45,713 bases of DNA from Paraburkholderia solisilvae (GCF_902859875.1 NZ_CADIKF010000059.1:1-45713); one strand, 5' to 3'. Shown: positions 16,616 to 25,924, numbered from the stretch's first letter. The notes: generated from the letters alone by a model not told the origin. Translations and numbers: made by a program.

Positions 16616-16636
16616 TTGAGGTCTCCCGAAAAATTC

Positions 16637-16678
16637 CTGACATCGGTTGTCAGCTATTGACGAGTATAACTGCTGACA
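16637..16678. promoter_or_regulatory. Candidate operator of the WYL regulator
   Basis: CTGACA, 5 nt, TGTCAG (16637-16653) is a perfect inverted repeat, followed by a third CTGACA half-site at 16673-16678. The sites lie in the 151-bp gap between the WYL regulator gene and the divergent monooxygenase gene. A TATAAC at 16665-16670 may be a -10 for the plus-strand pair, between the half-sites. Confidence 0.6.
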
Positions 16679-16766
16679 TGCGCGGTCCGGCTTGCGCCTG
16701 CTTTGCGTTCCGCCGGTCGTTTGCCCGTTGCGAGCGGCGTTTTCCGCACTGTTAAGGAGTGGCGAT

Positions 16767-17093
16767 ATGTCGGTGACTTACGTGGTGCGTTTTCAGGTCA
16801 TTCCGGAACAGCTCGATCGTTTTATGAGCTTGCTGAACGGCGTGCTCGACGCGATGCGCGTCGAACCCAATTTCCACGAGGCGATGCTGCATCGCGATCC
16901 GGATAGTCCTCATCGGCTGATGCTCTACGAGACGTGGGAAAGCCACGACGACGTGCTCGAAGAACAGTTGAACCGCCCGTACCGCCAGGCCTGGCACGAG
17001 GCGTTGCCCGAACTGCTCGCGAGGCCGCGTGAAATCACGATCTGGCAGGCCGTACGCGCCGATCGCAGTCGCGTCGAAGCGTGGGCCGCATGA
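16767..17093 (+). CDS. ABM-domain (antibiotic biosynthesis monooxygenase-like) protein
   Basis: A 108-residue protein of the dimeric ferredoxin-like ABM fold, which includes quinol monooxygenases and heme-degrading enzymes. The sequence shows the typical start VTYVVRFQVIPEQLDRFMSLL, then NFHEAMLHRDPDSPHRLMLYETW and ARPREITIWQ. The AAGGAG ribosome site supports the ATG at 16767. It overlaps the permease gene by 4 nt (ATGA) and is probably cotranscribed with it under the divergent WYL regulator. The substrate is unknown; a role in dealing with reactive small molecules is only a guess. Confidence 0.85.
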   Translation: MSVTYVVRFQVIPEQLDRFMSLLNGVLDAMRVEPNFHEAMLHRDPDSPHRLMLYETWESHDDVLEEQLNRPYRQAWHEALPELLARPREITIWQAVRADRSRVEAWAA

Positions 17094-18415
17094 GTGCGTC
17101 GACTGCCGCTCCTGCCGGCGCGGGCCGCTTGAGCGTGATGCAAGGCGCGGCGCTCTATGTCGGCGCGGTGCTCGGCACGGGCGTGATCGCGCTGCCCGCT
17201 TTGGCCGCCGACGTGGCGGGCCCGGCATCGCTTGTCGCGTGGGCCGCGCTGGTGCTGCTATCCGTGCCGCTTGCCGCGACGTTTGCCGCACTTGGCGCGC
17301 GCTACCCGGACGCGGGCGGCGTGTCGACCTATGTGCGCAATGCGTTCGGACCGCGCGCGGCCGCGGTGATCGGCTGGTGCTTCTACTTCGCGGTGCCGGC
17401 CGGCGCGCCCGCCGCGGCGATGTTCGGCGGCGCCTATGTGGCGGCGGCATTCGGCGGCGGGCAGGTCACCGTGATCGGCAGCGCGGCGGCGCTGATGCTG
17501 GTCGTGACTGTCGCGAATGCATTCGGCGTCACCGTGTCCGGGCGTTTGCAACTGATGCTGGCAGTCGTGCTCGTCGCGCTGCTGCTGGCGGCGATCGGCG
17601 CATCGGCGCCGCATGCGAACCCGGCGAATTTGCGGCCGTTCGCGCCGCACGGCTGGCTCGCCGTCGGCCCTGCGGCGGCGTTGCTTGTCTGGAGCTTCGC
17701 GGGCTGGGAAGCGATCACGCATCTGGCCGCGGAATTCCGCCGGCCTGCCCGCGATCTGCCGCTCGCGACCGGCATTGCCGTGTGTGTCGTCGGCTTGCTG
17801 TATATGGGCGTAGCGACCGCGAGCGTGCTGGTGCTCGGGCCCGCGGCCGGCCAGTCGAATGCGCCGCTGGCCGAACTGCTCGCAAGAGGACTCGGCGGCA
17901 AGGTTCAGGTGCTCGCAGCAGCAGCCGCATTGCTGTTGACGCTCGGCACGATGAACGCATACTTCGCCGGCGCGGCGAAACTCGGCGCCGCGCTCGGGCG
18001 CGACGGCGCATTGCCGGCGTGGCTCGCCGCGGGCAGCCGCGCGGGCGACGTGCCGCGCCGCAGTTTGCTGGTGGTCGCCGGGCTGGCGCTCGTCGCATTG
18101 GGCGCAGACGTGATCGCCGGGGTCGGGCCGCGACCGCTCGTGCTCCTGACGACCGGCTCGTTCGTCACCGTCTATGCGCTTGGCACCGCGGCCGCGCTGC
18201 GGTTGCTGCAGAAGCGCAGTTGGGCACGCCGCTCGGCATGGGTCGCGCTCGTCGCCGTTGCGGCGCTTTGTGTGGCGACCGGCTGGTATCTGCTATGGCC
18301 GTTGGCGATGACCGGCTGCGCGCTGCTGTATCTGCATGTGCGCCAACGTCGCGCCGCCAATGCCACGCGTCATGCTGAACGACACGATGTATCGCACTGC
18401 GTGAAAATTCGATAA
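17090..18415 (+). CDS. APC-family amino-acid transporter (YjeH-like)
   Basis: A 441-residue integral membrane protein with about 12 helices. The first helix MQGAALYVGAVLGTGVIALP has the GxG(x)I unwinding motif of the APC superfamily (GAVLGTGVIALP). The sequence resembles the YjeH group, which exports methionine and branched-chain amino acids, and SFAGWEAITHLAAEF matches that group. The start at 17090 gives an ATGA overlap with the ABM gene; an upstream in-frame codon at 17081 lies inside that gene and is less likely. It is followed by a 266-bp gap with a hairpin at 18598-18628. Substrate and direction of transport are inferred from similarity. Confidence 0.85.
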   Translation: MSASTAAPAGAGRLSVMQGAALYVGAVLGTGVIALPALAADVAGPASLVAWAALVLLSVPLAATFAALGARYPDAGGVSTYVRNAFGPRAAAVIGWCFYFAVPAGAPAAAMFGGAYVAAAFGGGQVTVIGSAAALMLVVTVANAFGVTVSGRLQLMLAVVLVALLLAAIGASAPHANPANLRPFAPHGWLAVGPAAALLVWSFAGWEAITHLAAEFRRPARDLPLATGIAVCVVGLLYMGVATASVLVLGPAAGQSNAPLAELLARGLGGKVQVLAAAAALLLTLGTMNAYFAGAAKLGAALGRDGALPAWLAAGSRAGDVPRRSLLVVAGLALVALGADVIAGVGPRPLVLLTTGSFVTVYALGTAAALRLLQKRSWARRSAWVALVAVAALCVATGWYLLWPLAMTGCALLYLHVRQRRAANATRHAERHDVSHCVKIR

Positions 18416-18597
18416 CCGTCGAGTTCGATGTTTCAGCAACAAATTTTATTGACAAGCCGCGCACCACCAGACACACTCGCTCGCATGCTTACGTTCACCG
18501 CCACCGCCATTGCAATTAACAACCCAATGCGAGCCAGCAATGGCGGGCCATTGGGAGCGTGTGCGCGTTAGCAGTCTGGATTAGCAAAACATTCCCC

Positions 18598-18628
18598 AAG
18601 GCCCCGCCGGCGACGGAAGGGGCCTTTT
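18598..18628 (+). terminator. Intrinsic terminator-like hairpin
   Basis: AAGGCCCC, a 13-nt loop, GGGGCCTT followed by TTGTTTT is a good rho-independent terminator. It lies 182 nt after the permease stop and 54 nt before the DUF2917 start. It may end the permease transcript, end a small RNA, or act as an attenuator in a DUF2917 leader. Confidence 0.75.
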
Positions 18629-18681
18629 GTTTTGCGCGTGGCTTTCCGTTCTGTTCTCCGGCTCAGAAGATGGAGTGCAAC

Positions 18682-19080
18682 ATGAACCAGGCAAGCCCGC
18701 AATTCACCGATCCCGTATCGGATGTCTCACCTTCCGGCGTCTCGCATGCTTGCGCCGGGACACTACCGCGAGTGGTCGTTCATTTCGAAGTACAGCCCGG
18801 CGCCACGCTGTCATGGCGAGTCGACGCGCACTGCGAACTGAGTGTGAATAGTGAACGCGTGTGGCTCACGCGCATTGGATCGCCGTACGACTACTGGCTG
18901 CAGCCAGGGTATCCGATTCAATTGCGGCGCGGTGAACGTGTGTGGGTCAGCACCGATGGCCATCTCGCGGCACGTCTTGCGCTGACAACCTATCCGCGCA
19001 AGCGGCGCGGCAAGTTTTATCGCTGGCTCGAACGCCTGTCGCTGCTCAATCCGGATCTGCATGCGCCGCCATCGCGCTGA
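18682..19080 (+). CDS. DUF2917 family protein
   Basis: A 132-residue protein that matches the pattern of DUF2917, a family common in Burkholderiaceae: VWLTRIGSPYDYWLQPGYPIQLRRGERVWVSTDG, quoted here in its main blocks VWLTR, YDYWLQPG and RGERVWV. The fold is cupin-like and the function is unknown. The start at 18682 has GGAG about 8 nt upstream; the longer in-frame reading starting at 18559 would run through the terminator hairpin. There is no signal peptide. A Lys/Arg-rich stretch (YPRKRRGKFYRW) lies near the C-terminus. Confidence 0.8.
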   Translation: MNQASPQFTDPVSDVSPSGVSHACAGTLPRVVVHFEVQPGATLSWRVDAHCELSVNSERVWLTRIGSPYDYWLQPGYPIQLRRGERVWVSTDGHLAARLALTTYPRKRRGKFYRWLERLSLLNPDLHAPPSR

Positions 19081-19163
19081 TTGATGTCGCCGATTGGCGT
19101 GGCTTGCGGCGCCGCGGCTCGCGCAGGCGAGCAGGTGAGAAACGCTGGAGTGGAAAGGCAAAC

Positions 19164-19189
19164 GCTGCCGCGCAACGCAGCGCGGCAGC
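19164..19189. terminator. Hairpin between convergent genes
   Basis: GCTGCCGCGC, loop AACGCA, GCGCGGCAGC is a perfect 10-bp stem between the DUF2917 stop (plus strand) and the periplasmic repeat protein stop (minus strand). It probably serves both directions, although there is no long T-tract. Confidence 0.6.
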
Positions 19190-19205
19190 CTCGTTGCCGG
19201 TTGAA

Positions 19206-19796
19206 TTACTGCTTCGCAGTCGACGCGCCGCTCGGCGTGATTTTCACCGCGGCAGCGGAAACGAAGACCGCATGGACCGTGTCGCCTACTTTCAGATCCT
19301 TCAGATCGACATCGGGTCCGACATCCAGCGTCTGCGTTTGATAAGCGCCGCGCAATGTAACCGTGCGCTTCTTGCGATCGATCTTCTGCACGGTGGCCAG
19401 CACTTCGATCTGACGCGCCGACTGGTAGCCGCCCGAAGCCGGCTGATAGACCTGCGTCTCGACGCGCTCGCGAATGCCCTTGTCGGCGCCCTTCACCTTT
19501 TCGGCGGTGACGAGCAACGCATTCTTGTATTGCGCATCGACGTGGTCGCCCACCTTCAGTTTGTCGAAGCCCGGCACCTGGTCGCTCACGAGGATGATCG
19601 CGGTACGGCCATCGGCGCCTTGCAGCGTGACCGTGCGGGCCGCCGCGTCGATACCGACGATCTTCGCCTGGATATGCACGGGCTCGACTGCGCCGACTAC
19701 GCCCTGCGCGGCACTCGCAAGCGTGTCTTGTGCCCACGCCGGTTGCGCAATGTATGCCATTGCGATCAAAGCGGCTGCTCCCATTGCTTTTTTCAT
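19206..19796 (-). CDS. Periplasmic protein with two OB-like repeats, unknown function
   Basis: A 196-residue exported protein. The signal peptide ends at AWA (residue 22). The mature part holds two copies of a roughly 50-residue beta-rich unit at about 43-95 and 133-185. The shared pattern is ID-x4-RTVTL-x-G ... DLK/KLKVGD-x-V-x-A-x(Y/F). Copy 1 has IDAAARTVTLQG and KLKVGDHVDAQY; copy 2 has IDRKKRTVTLRG and DLKVGDTVHAVF. This looks like an internal duplication of a small beta-barrel. The GGAG ribosome site is good. The minus-strand gene converges with the DUF2917 gene. The family is not recognised beyond a DUF5666-like look. Confidence 0.8.
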   Translation of the reverse strand: MKKAMGAAALIAMAYIAQPAWAQDTLASAAQGVVGAVEPVHIQAKIVGIDAAARTVTLQGADGRTAIILVSDQVPGFDKLKVGDHVDAQYKNALLVTAEKVKGADKGIRERVETQVYQPASGGYQSARQIEVLATVQKIDRKKRTVTLRGAYQTQTLDVGPDVDLKDLKVGDTVHAVFVSAAAVKITPSGASTAKQ

Positions 19797-19975
19797 CTGG
19801 GTTCTCCTTCAAGAGCGTTTTCAGTTATCGCCTAATACAGGTTTCGTTATTTTGAATGTCGTATTAGTAAAAACAGTTCGTCATGCAGACGAAAAAACAT
19901 CATAACCCAGTGGAAAGCCGATCGCGCCTGCGATCTTTCATATTGTGTAAATGTTTGGGATGCCGCCTGAATAAC

Positions 19976-20008
19976 GGAGAAGCGCCGGCCTTCATGCGGC
20001 GCTTCTCC
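19976..20008 (-). terminator. Terminator hairpin after pcaF
   Basis: GGAGAAGCGCCG and CGGCGCTTCTCC form a perfect 12-bp stem with a 9-nt loop, 17 nt past the pcaF stop on the minus strand. The trailing bases on that strand begin GTTATT. Confidence 0.7.
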
Positions 20009-20025
20009 CGTGATGCAACGCGTCG

Positions 20026-21228
<1,203 letters not shown>

Positions 21229-21432
21229 CTCAATGTCTCCAACAATGCTGCATCAGCGGCCGTTTCGACGCCGCGGCGGGCGGCGGCTGCGCCGCTTGCG
21301 TACGCGACGTGGCGCGCGGCGAGCAGAAATGAAGTGTGCGTGCCCTTGCGGAAAGGCTTCGGCAAACTACGCGATAAATCGCACGACATTCAGTACGCGA
21401 GACGGCGCGATCCCCAGCGCCGATCACGCCAT

Positions 21433-21470
21433 TTGTTCTATATACGAACAAATGATCTAATATCGAACAA
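21433..21470. promoter_or_regulatory. Candidate PcaR operator in the pcaF-pcaR gap
   Basis: TTGTTC (21433-21438) and GAACAA (21446-21451) form an inverted repeat with a 7-nt spacer, and a second GAACAA lies at 21465-21470. The sites lie in the 457-bp gap between pcaF and pcaR. The AT-rich core TATATA at 21439-21444 may be part of the pcaF promoter. IclR proteins such as PcaR bind GTTCG-type repeats, so this is a good candidate. The rest of the gap, 21229-21432 and 21471-21685, shows nothing definite. Confidence 0.6.
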
Positions 21471-21685
21471 TTCAGGCCATAATAGGCGCGTGCCGGAAAC
21501 AGTGTCAAGCGCGGGAACAGCAGGGCAACGCATGATGAAGCGTGCCTCGCGCATCACACGCTGCCTGCGTTCGCCGCTCTGCCGCTCATGCTTCGCCCGG
21601 TTGGCGAATTGCAGCGCCTGCGCTATCGTCACCGCTTTGCACATCGGCGTCATGCCTTGCTTCGCATTTCATCGTCCCACGCACC

Positions 21686-22516
21686 ATGCCTGCCAATAAA
21701 AACACTCGCGCGTCGCAACCCGCACCCTCAATGGAATCGGACACGCCCGACAAGCCGGGCGATTCCTATGTGCAGTCGTTCGCGCGCGGCCTGGCGGTGA
21801 TTCGCGCGTTCAACGCGGAGCGCCCTGCGCAAACCCTCACCGACGTCGCCGCCGCAACCGGCCTCACGCGCGCCGGCGCGCGCCGCATTCTGCTCACGCT
21901 GCAAACGCTCGGCTATGTCGAAGCGGACGGACGCCTGTTCAGACTGACGCCACGCATTCTCGATCTCGGCTTCGCGTATCTGACGTCGATGCCGTTCTGG
22001 AACGTCGCCGAACCGGTGATGGAAGCATTGTCGGCTCAGGTTCACGAGAGCTGCTCGGCGGCCGTGCTCGACCGCACGGAGATCGTTTATGTGCTGCGCG
22101 TGCCGACACGTAAGATCATGGCGATCAACCTGTCGATCGGCAGCCGGCTGCCCGCGTGGTGCACGTCGATGGGACGCGTGCTGATGTCCGCGCTCGACGA
22201 TGCGACACTCGACGCCACGCTCGACGCATCGACTCTGCATCCGCATACGACGCGCACGATTGCCGACAAGGCGCAGCTGAAACTGGTGATCGCGCAAGTG
22301 CGCCGCCAGGGTTGGGCGGTCGTCGATCAGGAACTTGAAGACGGGTTGATTTCGATATCCGCGCCGATTCGCAACCGGCAGGGCCGCATTATCGCGGCGA
22401 TGAATATCAGCGGCAATGCGCAACGCCATTCGGCAAAGCAGATGGTGAGGGCGTTTCTCGAACCGCTGCAAACGGCCGCGCAAAACGTCTCCGATATGGT
22501 CGCGCTGCGCGGCTAA
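21686..22516 (+). CDS. pcaR: IclR-family regulator, probable PcaR
   Basis: A 276-residue IclR-type regulator. The winged helix-turn-helix is at about 30-90 (TLTDVAAATGLTRAGARRILLTLQ, key residues TRAGARRILL), and the effector domain follows with CSAAVLDRTEIVYVLRVP and WAVVDQELEDGLISISAPIRN. PcaR controls 3-oxoadipate catabolism, and divergence from pcaF supports that name. The start is uncertain: ATG at 21686 (MPANKNT) or at 21731 (MESDTPDK); neither has a strong ribosome site. The frame is also open further upstream, but that part looks non-coding. Confidence 0.85.
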   Translation: MPANKNTRASQPAPSMESDTPDKPGDSYVQSFARGLAVIRAFNAERPAQTLTDVAAATGLTRAGARRILLTLQTLGYVEADGRLFRLTPRILDLGFAYLTSMPFWNVAEPVMEALSAQVHESCSAAVLDRTEIVYVLRVPTRKIMAINLSIGSRLPAWCTSMGRVLMSALDDATLDATLDASTLHPHTTRTIADKAQLKLVIAQVRRQGWAVVDQELEDGLISISAPIRNRQGRIIAAMNISGNAQRHSAKQMVRAFLEPLQTAAQNVSDMVALRG

Positions 22517-22565
22517 GATTCAACGCGGTTGAAGTTCGCAGGCCAAGCCCGCCTTCCGCTCGGAC

Positions 22566-23756
22566 TCAGCGGCCGAGATAACGCTCGACGAGCCGCGCCC
22601 AGTACGCAGCGCCGATCGGCAGATTGCGATCGTTGAAGTCGTAGTGCGGGTTGTGCACCATGCAGCCATCCTCGCCGACGCCATTGCCCAGACGCAGAAA
22701 CGTGCCCGGCCGCTGCTGCAGCATGAACGAGAAATCTTCGCTGCCCATCAGCATGTCCGTATGCTCGACGACATGCTGGCTGCCCACCAGCTCGCGTGCG
22801 ACTTCGATTGCGAACTCCGTTTCGCTATCCGAATTGATCACGACCGGATAGCCTTCGATGTAGTCGACGTTCGCCTTGCCGCCATAGCTCGCAGCCTGGC
22901 CTTCCGCGAGCGCCGTAATGCGCGCTTTCAGCAAAGCGCGCACGTCGGCGCTAAACGAACGCACGCTAAGCTCGAGCTTCGCGGTGCCGGGAATCACGTT
23001 ATTGACCGTGCCCGCATGCATCGAGCCGACCGTCACCACCGCGGGCTGCGACGGGTCGACGTTGCGCGCGACGACGGTCTGCAAGGCCATCACGATGCTC
23101 GCTGCGATCACGACCGGGTCGACGGATAGATGCGGCCGCGCCGCGTGACCGCCGACGCCTTCGATAGTGATGACCGCCTTGTCGCCCGCGGACATGAACG
23201 GCCCCTTGCGGAACAGAAACGTGCCCGGCTCCGCACCCGGATGGTTGTGCATGCCGAACACCGCATCGCACGGGAAGCGCTCGAAGAGACCGTCGTCGAT
23301 CATCTTCTTCGCGCCGCTGTCGATGCCGCTCTCTTCCGCCGGCTGAAAGTACAGTTGCACGGTGCCCGAAAAACGGCGCGTCGCGGCCAGGTGCTGCGCG
23401 GCGCCGAGCAGCATGGTGGTATGACCGTCGTGACCGCACGCGTGCATCTTGCCGTGTGTGCCGCTCGCGTAGGGCAAGCCGGTCTGTTCGACGATCGGCA
23501 GCGCGTCCATGTCCGCGCGAATGCCGATGCTGCGCGTGCCCGAGCCGACCTTCAGCGTGCCGACCACGCCGGTACGCCCGACGCCGCGCGTGACTTGCCA
23601 GCCCCATGCTTCGAGCTTGCGCGCGACGAGCGCAGCCGTCTCCACTTCTTCGTAGGCGAGTTCGGGATGATGGTGGATCTGATGGCGAATGTCGCGCAGC
23701 GCGGCGGCGGCGGGCTCGAGGTCGGCTACTTCGGCAAAGCGTGCTGCATCGTTCAT
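22566..23756 (-). CDS. M20 family amidohydrolase (HipO/YtnL-like)
   Basis: A 396-residue M20D metallopeptidase. It has the metal-site segment CGHDGH (107-112), the catalytic Glu pair PAEESG (141-142) and the His of FGMHNHPG (170-172). The family removes acyl groups from amino acids, as in hippurate hydrolase and N-acyl-L-amino acid amidohydrolase. The start is the ATG at 23756; a longer in-frame reading through the phnN-antisense region is rejected. It lies 79 nt downstream of phnN on the same strand and could be the last gene of phnF-DUF1045-phnN, but a separate promoter is possible. The substrate is unknown. Confidence 0.88.
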   Translation of the reverse strand: MNDAARFAEVADLEPAAAALRDIRHQIHHHPELAYEEVETAALVARKLEAWGWQVTRGVGRTGVVGTLKVGSGTRSIGIRADMDALPIVEQTGLPYASGTHGKMHACGHDGHTTMLLGAAQHLAATRRFSGTVQLYFQPAEESGIDSGAKKMIDDGLFERFPCDAVFGMHNHPGAEPGTFLFRKGPFMSAGDKAVITIEGVGGHAARPHLSVDPVVIAASIVMALQTVVARNVDPSQPAVVTVGSMHAGTVNNVIPGTAKLELSVRSFSADVRALLKARITALAEGQAASYGGKANVDYIEGYPVVINSDSETEFAIEVARELVGSQHVVEHTDMLMGSEDFSFMLQQRPGTFLRLGNGVGEDGCMVHNPHYDFNDRNLPIGAAYWARLVERYLGR

Positions 23757-23835
23757 GGGCTGGCTCCGTGCTAGCGGCGCCGCGTCGCACGCGGCGAAGA
23801 GGCTTGCACTATAGCAGCGCGGTGTCCTGCCGGCT

Positions 23836-24381
23836 TCACGCCATCCCGCGCACAACGCGCAGGAACGCGTCGCCCGCCACTTCGAGCGCACCGGAATTGT
23901 CGATGCGTGTGAGACGGGTACCGTCGGGCAACGAAAACGGCGCGTGACGCGTGAGCCGCGCCGCGACCTGCTCAGCCGTTTCGCGCGCCCGCGCGCCCAG
24001 CCGCGCGGCGAGAATGTGCGGCGCCGCTTCGACATGCACGACTTCGGTATGCGGATAGCGCTCGAGCACGCAATCGAGATGCTGCCGCGAACCGTTGACG
24101 ACCACCGTGCAACCGCGCGCGAGCCATGCATTGAGCTCGATACCGATACCGTAACGCAGCGCGTGACTCGACCACTCGAGCGCAAAGAGACCGAGCGCCG
24201 AGCGCGCTTCGAATTCTTCGAGCGTCAGCGCGATGTGGTTTTCGTTGCTGCCGGCGCTGCGTGTGATGTAACGATGCGCAAACACGACCGGCGCGCCGGC
24301 CACGTGATTGCGCGCGAAATGCAGCAGCGAATCCTTGCCCGCGCCCGACGGCCCCATCACATAGATCAAACGGCCTTGCAT
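23836..24381 (-). CDS. phnN: Ribose 1,5-bisphosphate phosphokinase
   Basis: A 181-residue P-loop kinase that phosphorylates ribose 1,5-bisphosphate to PRPP, so that the ribose used in C-P lyase is recovered. Walker A is GPSGAGKD (10-17), in the guanylate-kinase-like style of PhnN. The RYITRSAGSNENH segment near 38-50 is typical. The start at 24381 (MQGRLIYVMG) lies 2 nt after the stop of DUF1045, so the two are in one operon with phnF. The length is normal. Confidence 0.92.
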   Translation of the reverse strand: MQGRLIYVMGPSGAGKDSLLHFARNHVAGAPVVFAHRYITRSAGSNENHIALTLEEFEARSALGLFALEWSSHALRYGIGIELNAWLARGCTVVVNGSRQHLDCVLERYPHTEVVHVEAAPHILAARLGARARETAEQVAARLTRHAPFSLPDGTRLTRIDNSGALEVAGDAFLRVVRGMA

Positions 24382-24383
24382 GC

Positions 24384-25175
24384 CTATCGCCCCTCCACAC
24401 TTTTGAATACACACCGCTGCCATACGACGAACGGCTCGCCGGGCGCCGGCTCGACGAACAACGCGATACCGTCGACCGGTAAAGGCCCAAGCCGTTGCAC
24501 CTGCCGATGCCACCACGCGACGATCGTTTCGCGGTCCTGCGCCGAATCGAGCGAATTCGACAGCGTCATATGGAAGCGAAATTCGTCGAACACGTACGGG
24601 TATCCCCATTCGACGAGCAACGCGCGTTGCCGCTCAGTGAGCGGCGCAGCAAGACGTCGTTCGAGATCCGCCGCCGCCGGCGCCGCACGCAACGGGGCGA
24701 AGCGGCGCAGCGCATCGGCTGCAAGCTCGCGCATGCGCGCGTCGGCCTCCGCGCCGGCCGGCCTCAGTGCGACGAAATTGCCGAGCGTCGCCGCTTCGAC
24801 GGGCAGCGCAAAACCGGTTCGCGTTTGCGCCCAGCGCTGCGCCGCATCAACGAGATCGGCCGGCCGCACGCCATCCGCCAGTCGAAAAGGAGCAACCAGC
24901 GTGCCGTGCCATCCGTAGCGCCGCGGCGCGTGCGTCAGCTCGGCACGCGCTCGCGACAGCAATGGATATTCCGCATCCGCTTCATGCGCGGAAAAGGCGC
25001 GCTCGGCATCACGGCCAAGCCAGGCCGAACCGGCGTCCCACCACCCGGACGCTCGCGGCGGCGCATAGTAAATCGCGAAGCGTGCAGCGGCGCTCCAGTT
25101 CGTAGCCGAGCCTGTTGGAGTCGCGGCGTCCGTTGCGGCATCGCCGCCTTGCATATCGGCGCGCGCCGCGCTCAT
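24384..25175 (-). CDS. DUF1045 phosphonate-metabolism protein (2H phosphoesterase-like)
   Basis: A 263-residue protein of the DUF1045/Phn_opern_protn family found in many phn operons. It has two H-x-T motifs, His90-Gly-Thr92 (YGWHGTLVAP) and His202-Met-Thr204 (FRFHMTLSN), the signature of 2H phosphoesterases that open cyclic phosphates. No PhnP gene is in the window. The next gene, phnN, needs the product that PhnP would make, so this protein may take the place of PhnP; that is inference. The start at 25175 overlaps the phnF stop (ATGA), so phnF-DUF1045-phnN are tightly linked. The first 30 residues are Ala/Thr-rich. Confidence 0.88.
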   Translation of the reverse strand: MSAARADMQGGDAATDAATPTGSATNWSAAARFAIYYAPPRASGWWDAGSAWLGRDAERAFSAHEADAEYPLLSRARAELTHAPRRYGWHGTLVAPFRLADGVRPADLVDAAQRWAQTRTGFALPVEAATLGNFVALRPAGAEADARMRELAADALRRFAPLRAAPAAADLERRLAAPLTERQRALLVEWGYPYVFDEFRFHMTLSNSLDSAQDRETIVAWWHRQVQRLGPLPVDGIALFVEPAPGEPFVVWQRCVFKSVEGR

Positions 25176-25924
25176 ACGTCGTTCTCCACCATCAGTTGAA
25201 CGCGGTCTGCCGCGAAATGCGTGAAGCCATATTTGATCGGCGTGCCTTCGATATCGACGTCGACGTTTTCGACCCACAACACCGGCTGTTGACGATTGAT
25301 ATTCAGGCGGCGCGCGACATCCGCGTCCGGCAGCACGCTGCCAATACGACTCCATTTGCGCAGATAGTCGGTCACGCCATATTCGGCCAGCGCCTTCGTC
25401 ATGCCGCCGGTGCGTTCGAGCACGTCGGGCAGATCCGCGAAACGCGCGGCCGGATACCAGCTGCGCGCATAGGTGAGCGGCACCCCATTCGCTTCATGCA
25501 GGGTATCGAGCCGGTACACCGTCACGCCCGCGCGCAACCCGAGCGCCTTCGCGACACTCGGCTCAGCCTTCACGCGCGCTGACGACAGCAGCACGCCCGC
25601 CGACTGCTGCTGCCGCAAATTTTCGGTGAAGCGGGTGCGGCGCCCGATCGTATAGTCGATCGCACCGGGTTGAACGAACGTGCCACGTCCCTGCTCGACA
25701 CTCACGAGACCGAGCGCCGCCAGCCCCAGCATCGCACGGCGGATCGTATGACGGTTGACGTCGAAGCGCCGCGCGAGTTCGGCTTCGCTCGGCAGGCGCC
25801 CCTCTTCGCCAAAGCCGCTCGCCGCGATTTCCGCCGCCAGTATCTGCTCGATCTGCCTCCATACGGCAACGCCGCCGCCGCGTTCGATCAACGTGCCGGG
25901 TGTCGCGTCGTCGTTCGATGTCAT
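25172..25924 (-). CDS. phnF: Phosphonate-operon GntR-type repressor PhnF
   Basis: A 250-residue GntR/HutC-type regulator. The winged helix-turn-helix is at about 20-90, with LPSEAELARRFDVNRHTIRRAM as the recognition part (key SEAELARRF and TIRRAM). The C-terminal UTRA effector domain contains VYRLDTLHEANGVPLTYARSWYPA. It is divergent from phnG, and the 18-bp palindrome at 26032-26049 between them is its likely operator. The same core stands before phnC. It is first in phnF-DUF1045-phnN. Confidence 0.92.
   Translation of the reverse strand: MTSNDDATPGTLIERGGGVAVWRQIEQILAAEIAASGFGEEGRLPSEAELARRFDVNRHTIRRAMLGLAALGLVSVEQGRGTFVQPGAIDYTIGRRTRFTENLRQQQSAGVLLSSARVKAEPSVAKALGLRAGVTVYRLDTLHEANGVPLTYARSWYPAARFADLPDVLERTGGMTKALAEYGVTDYLRKWSRIGSVLPDADVARRLNINRQQPVLWVENVDVDIEGTPIKYGFTHFAADRVQLMVENDV

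Noticed and set aside
17029..18378. 449-codon plus-strand frame over the permease gene
   Set aside because: Out of frame with the permease, which has clear membrane helices; the alternative is Arg-rich with no helices.
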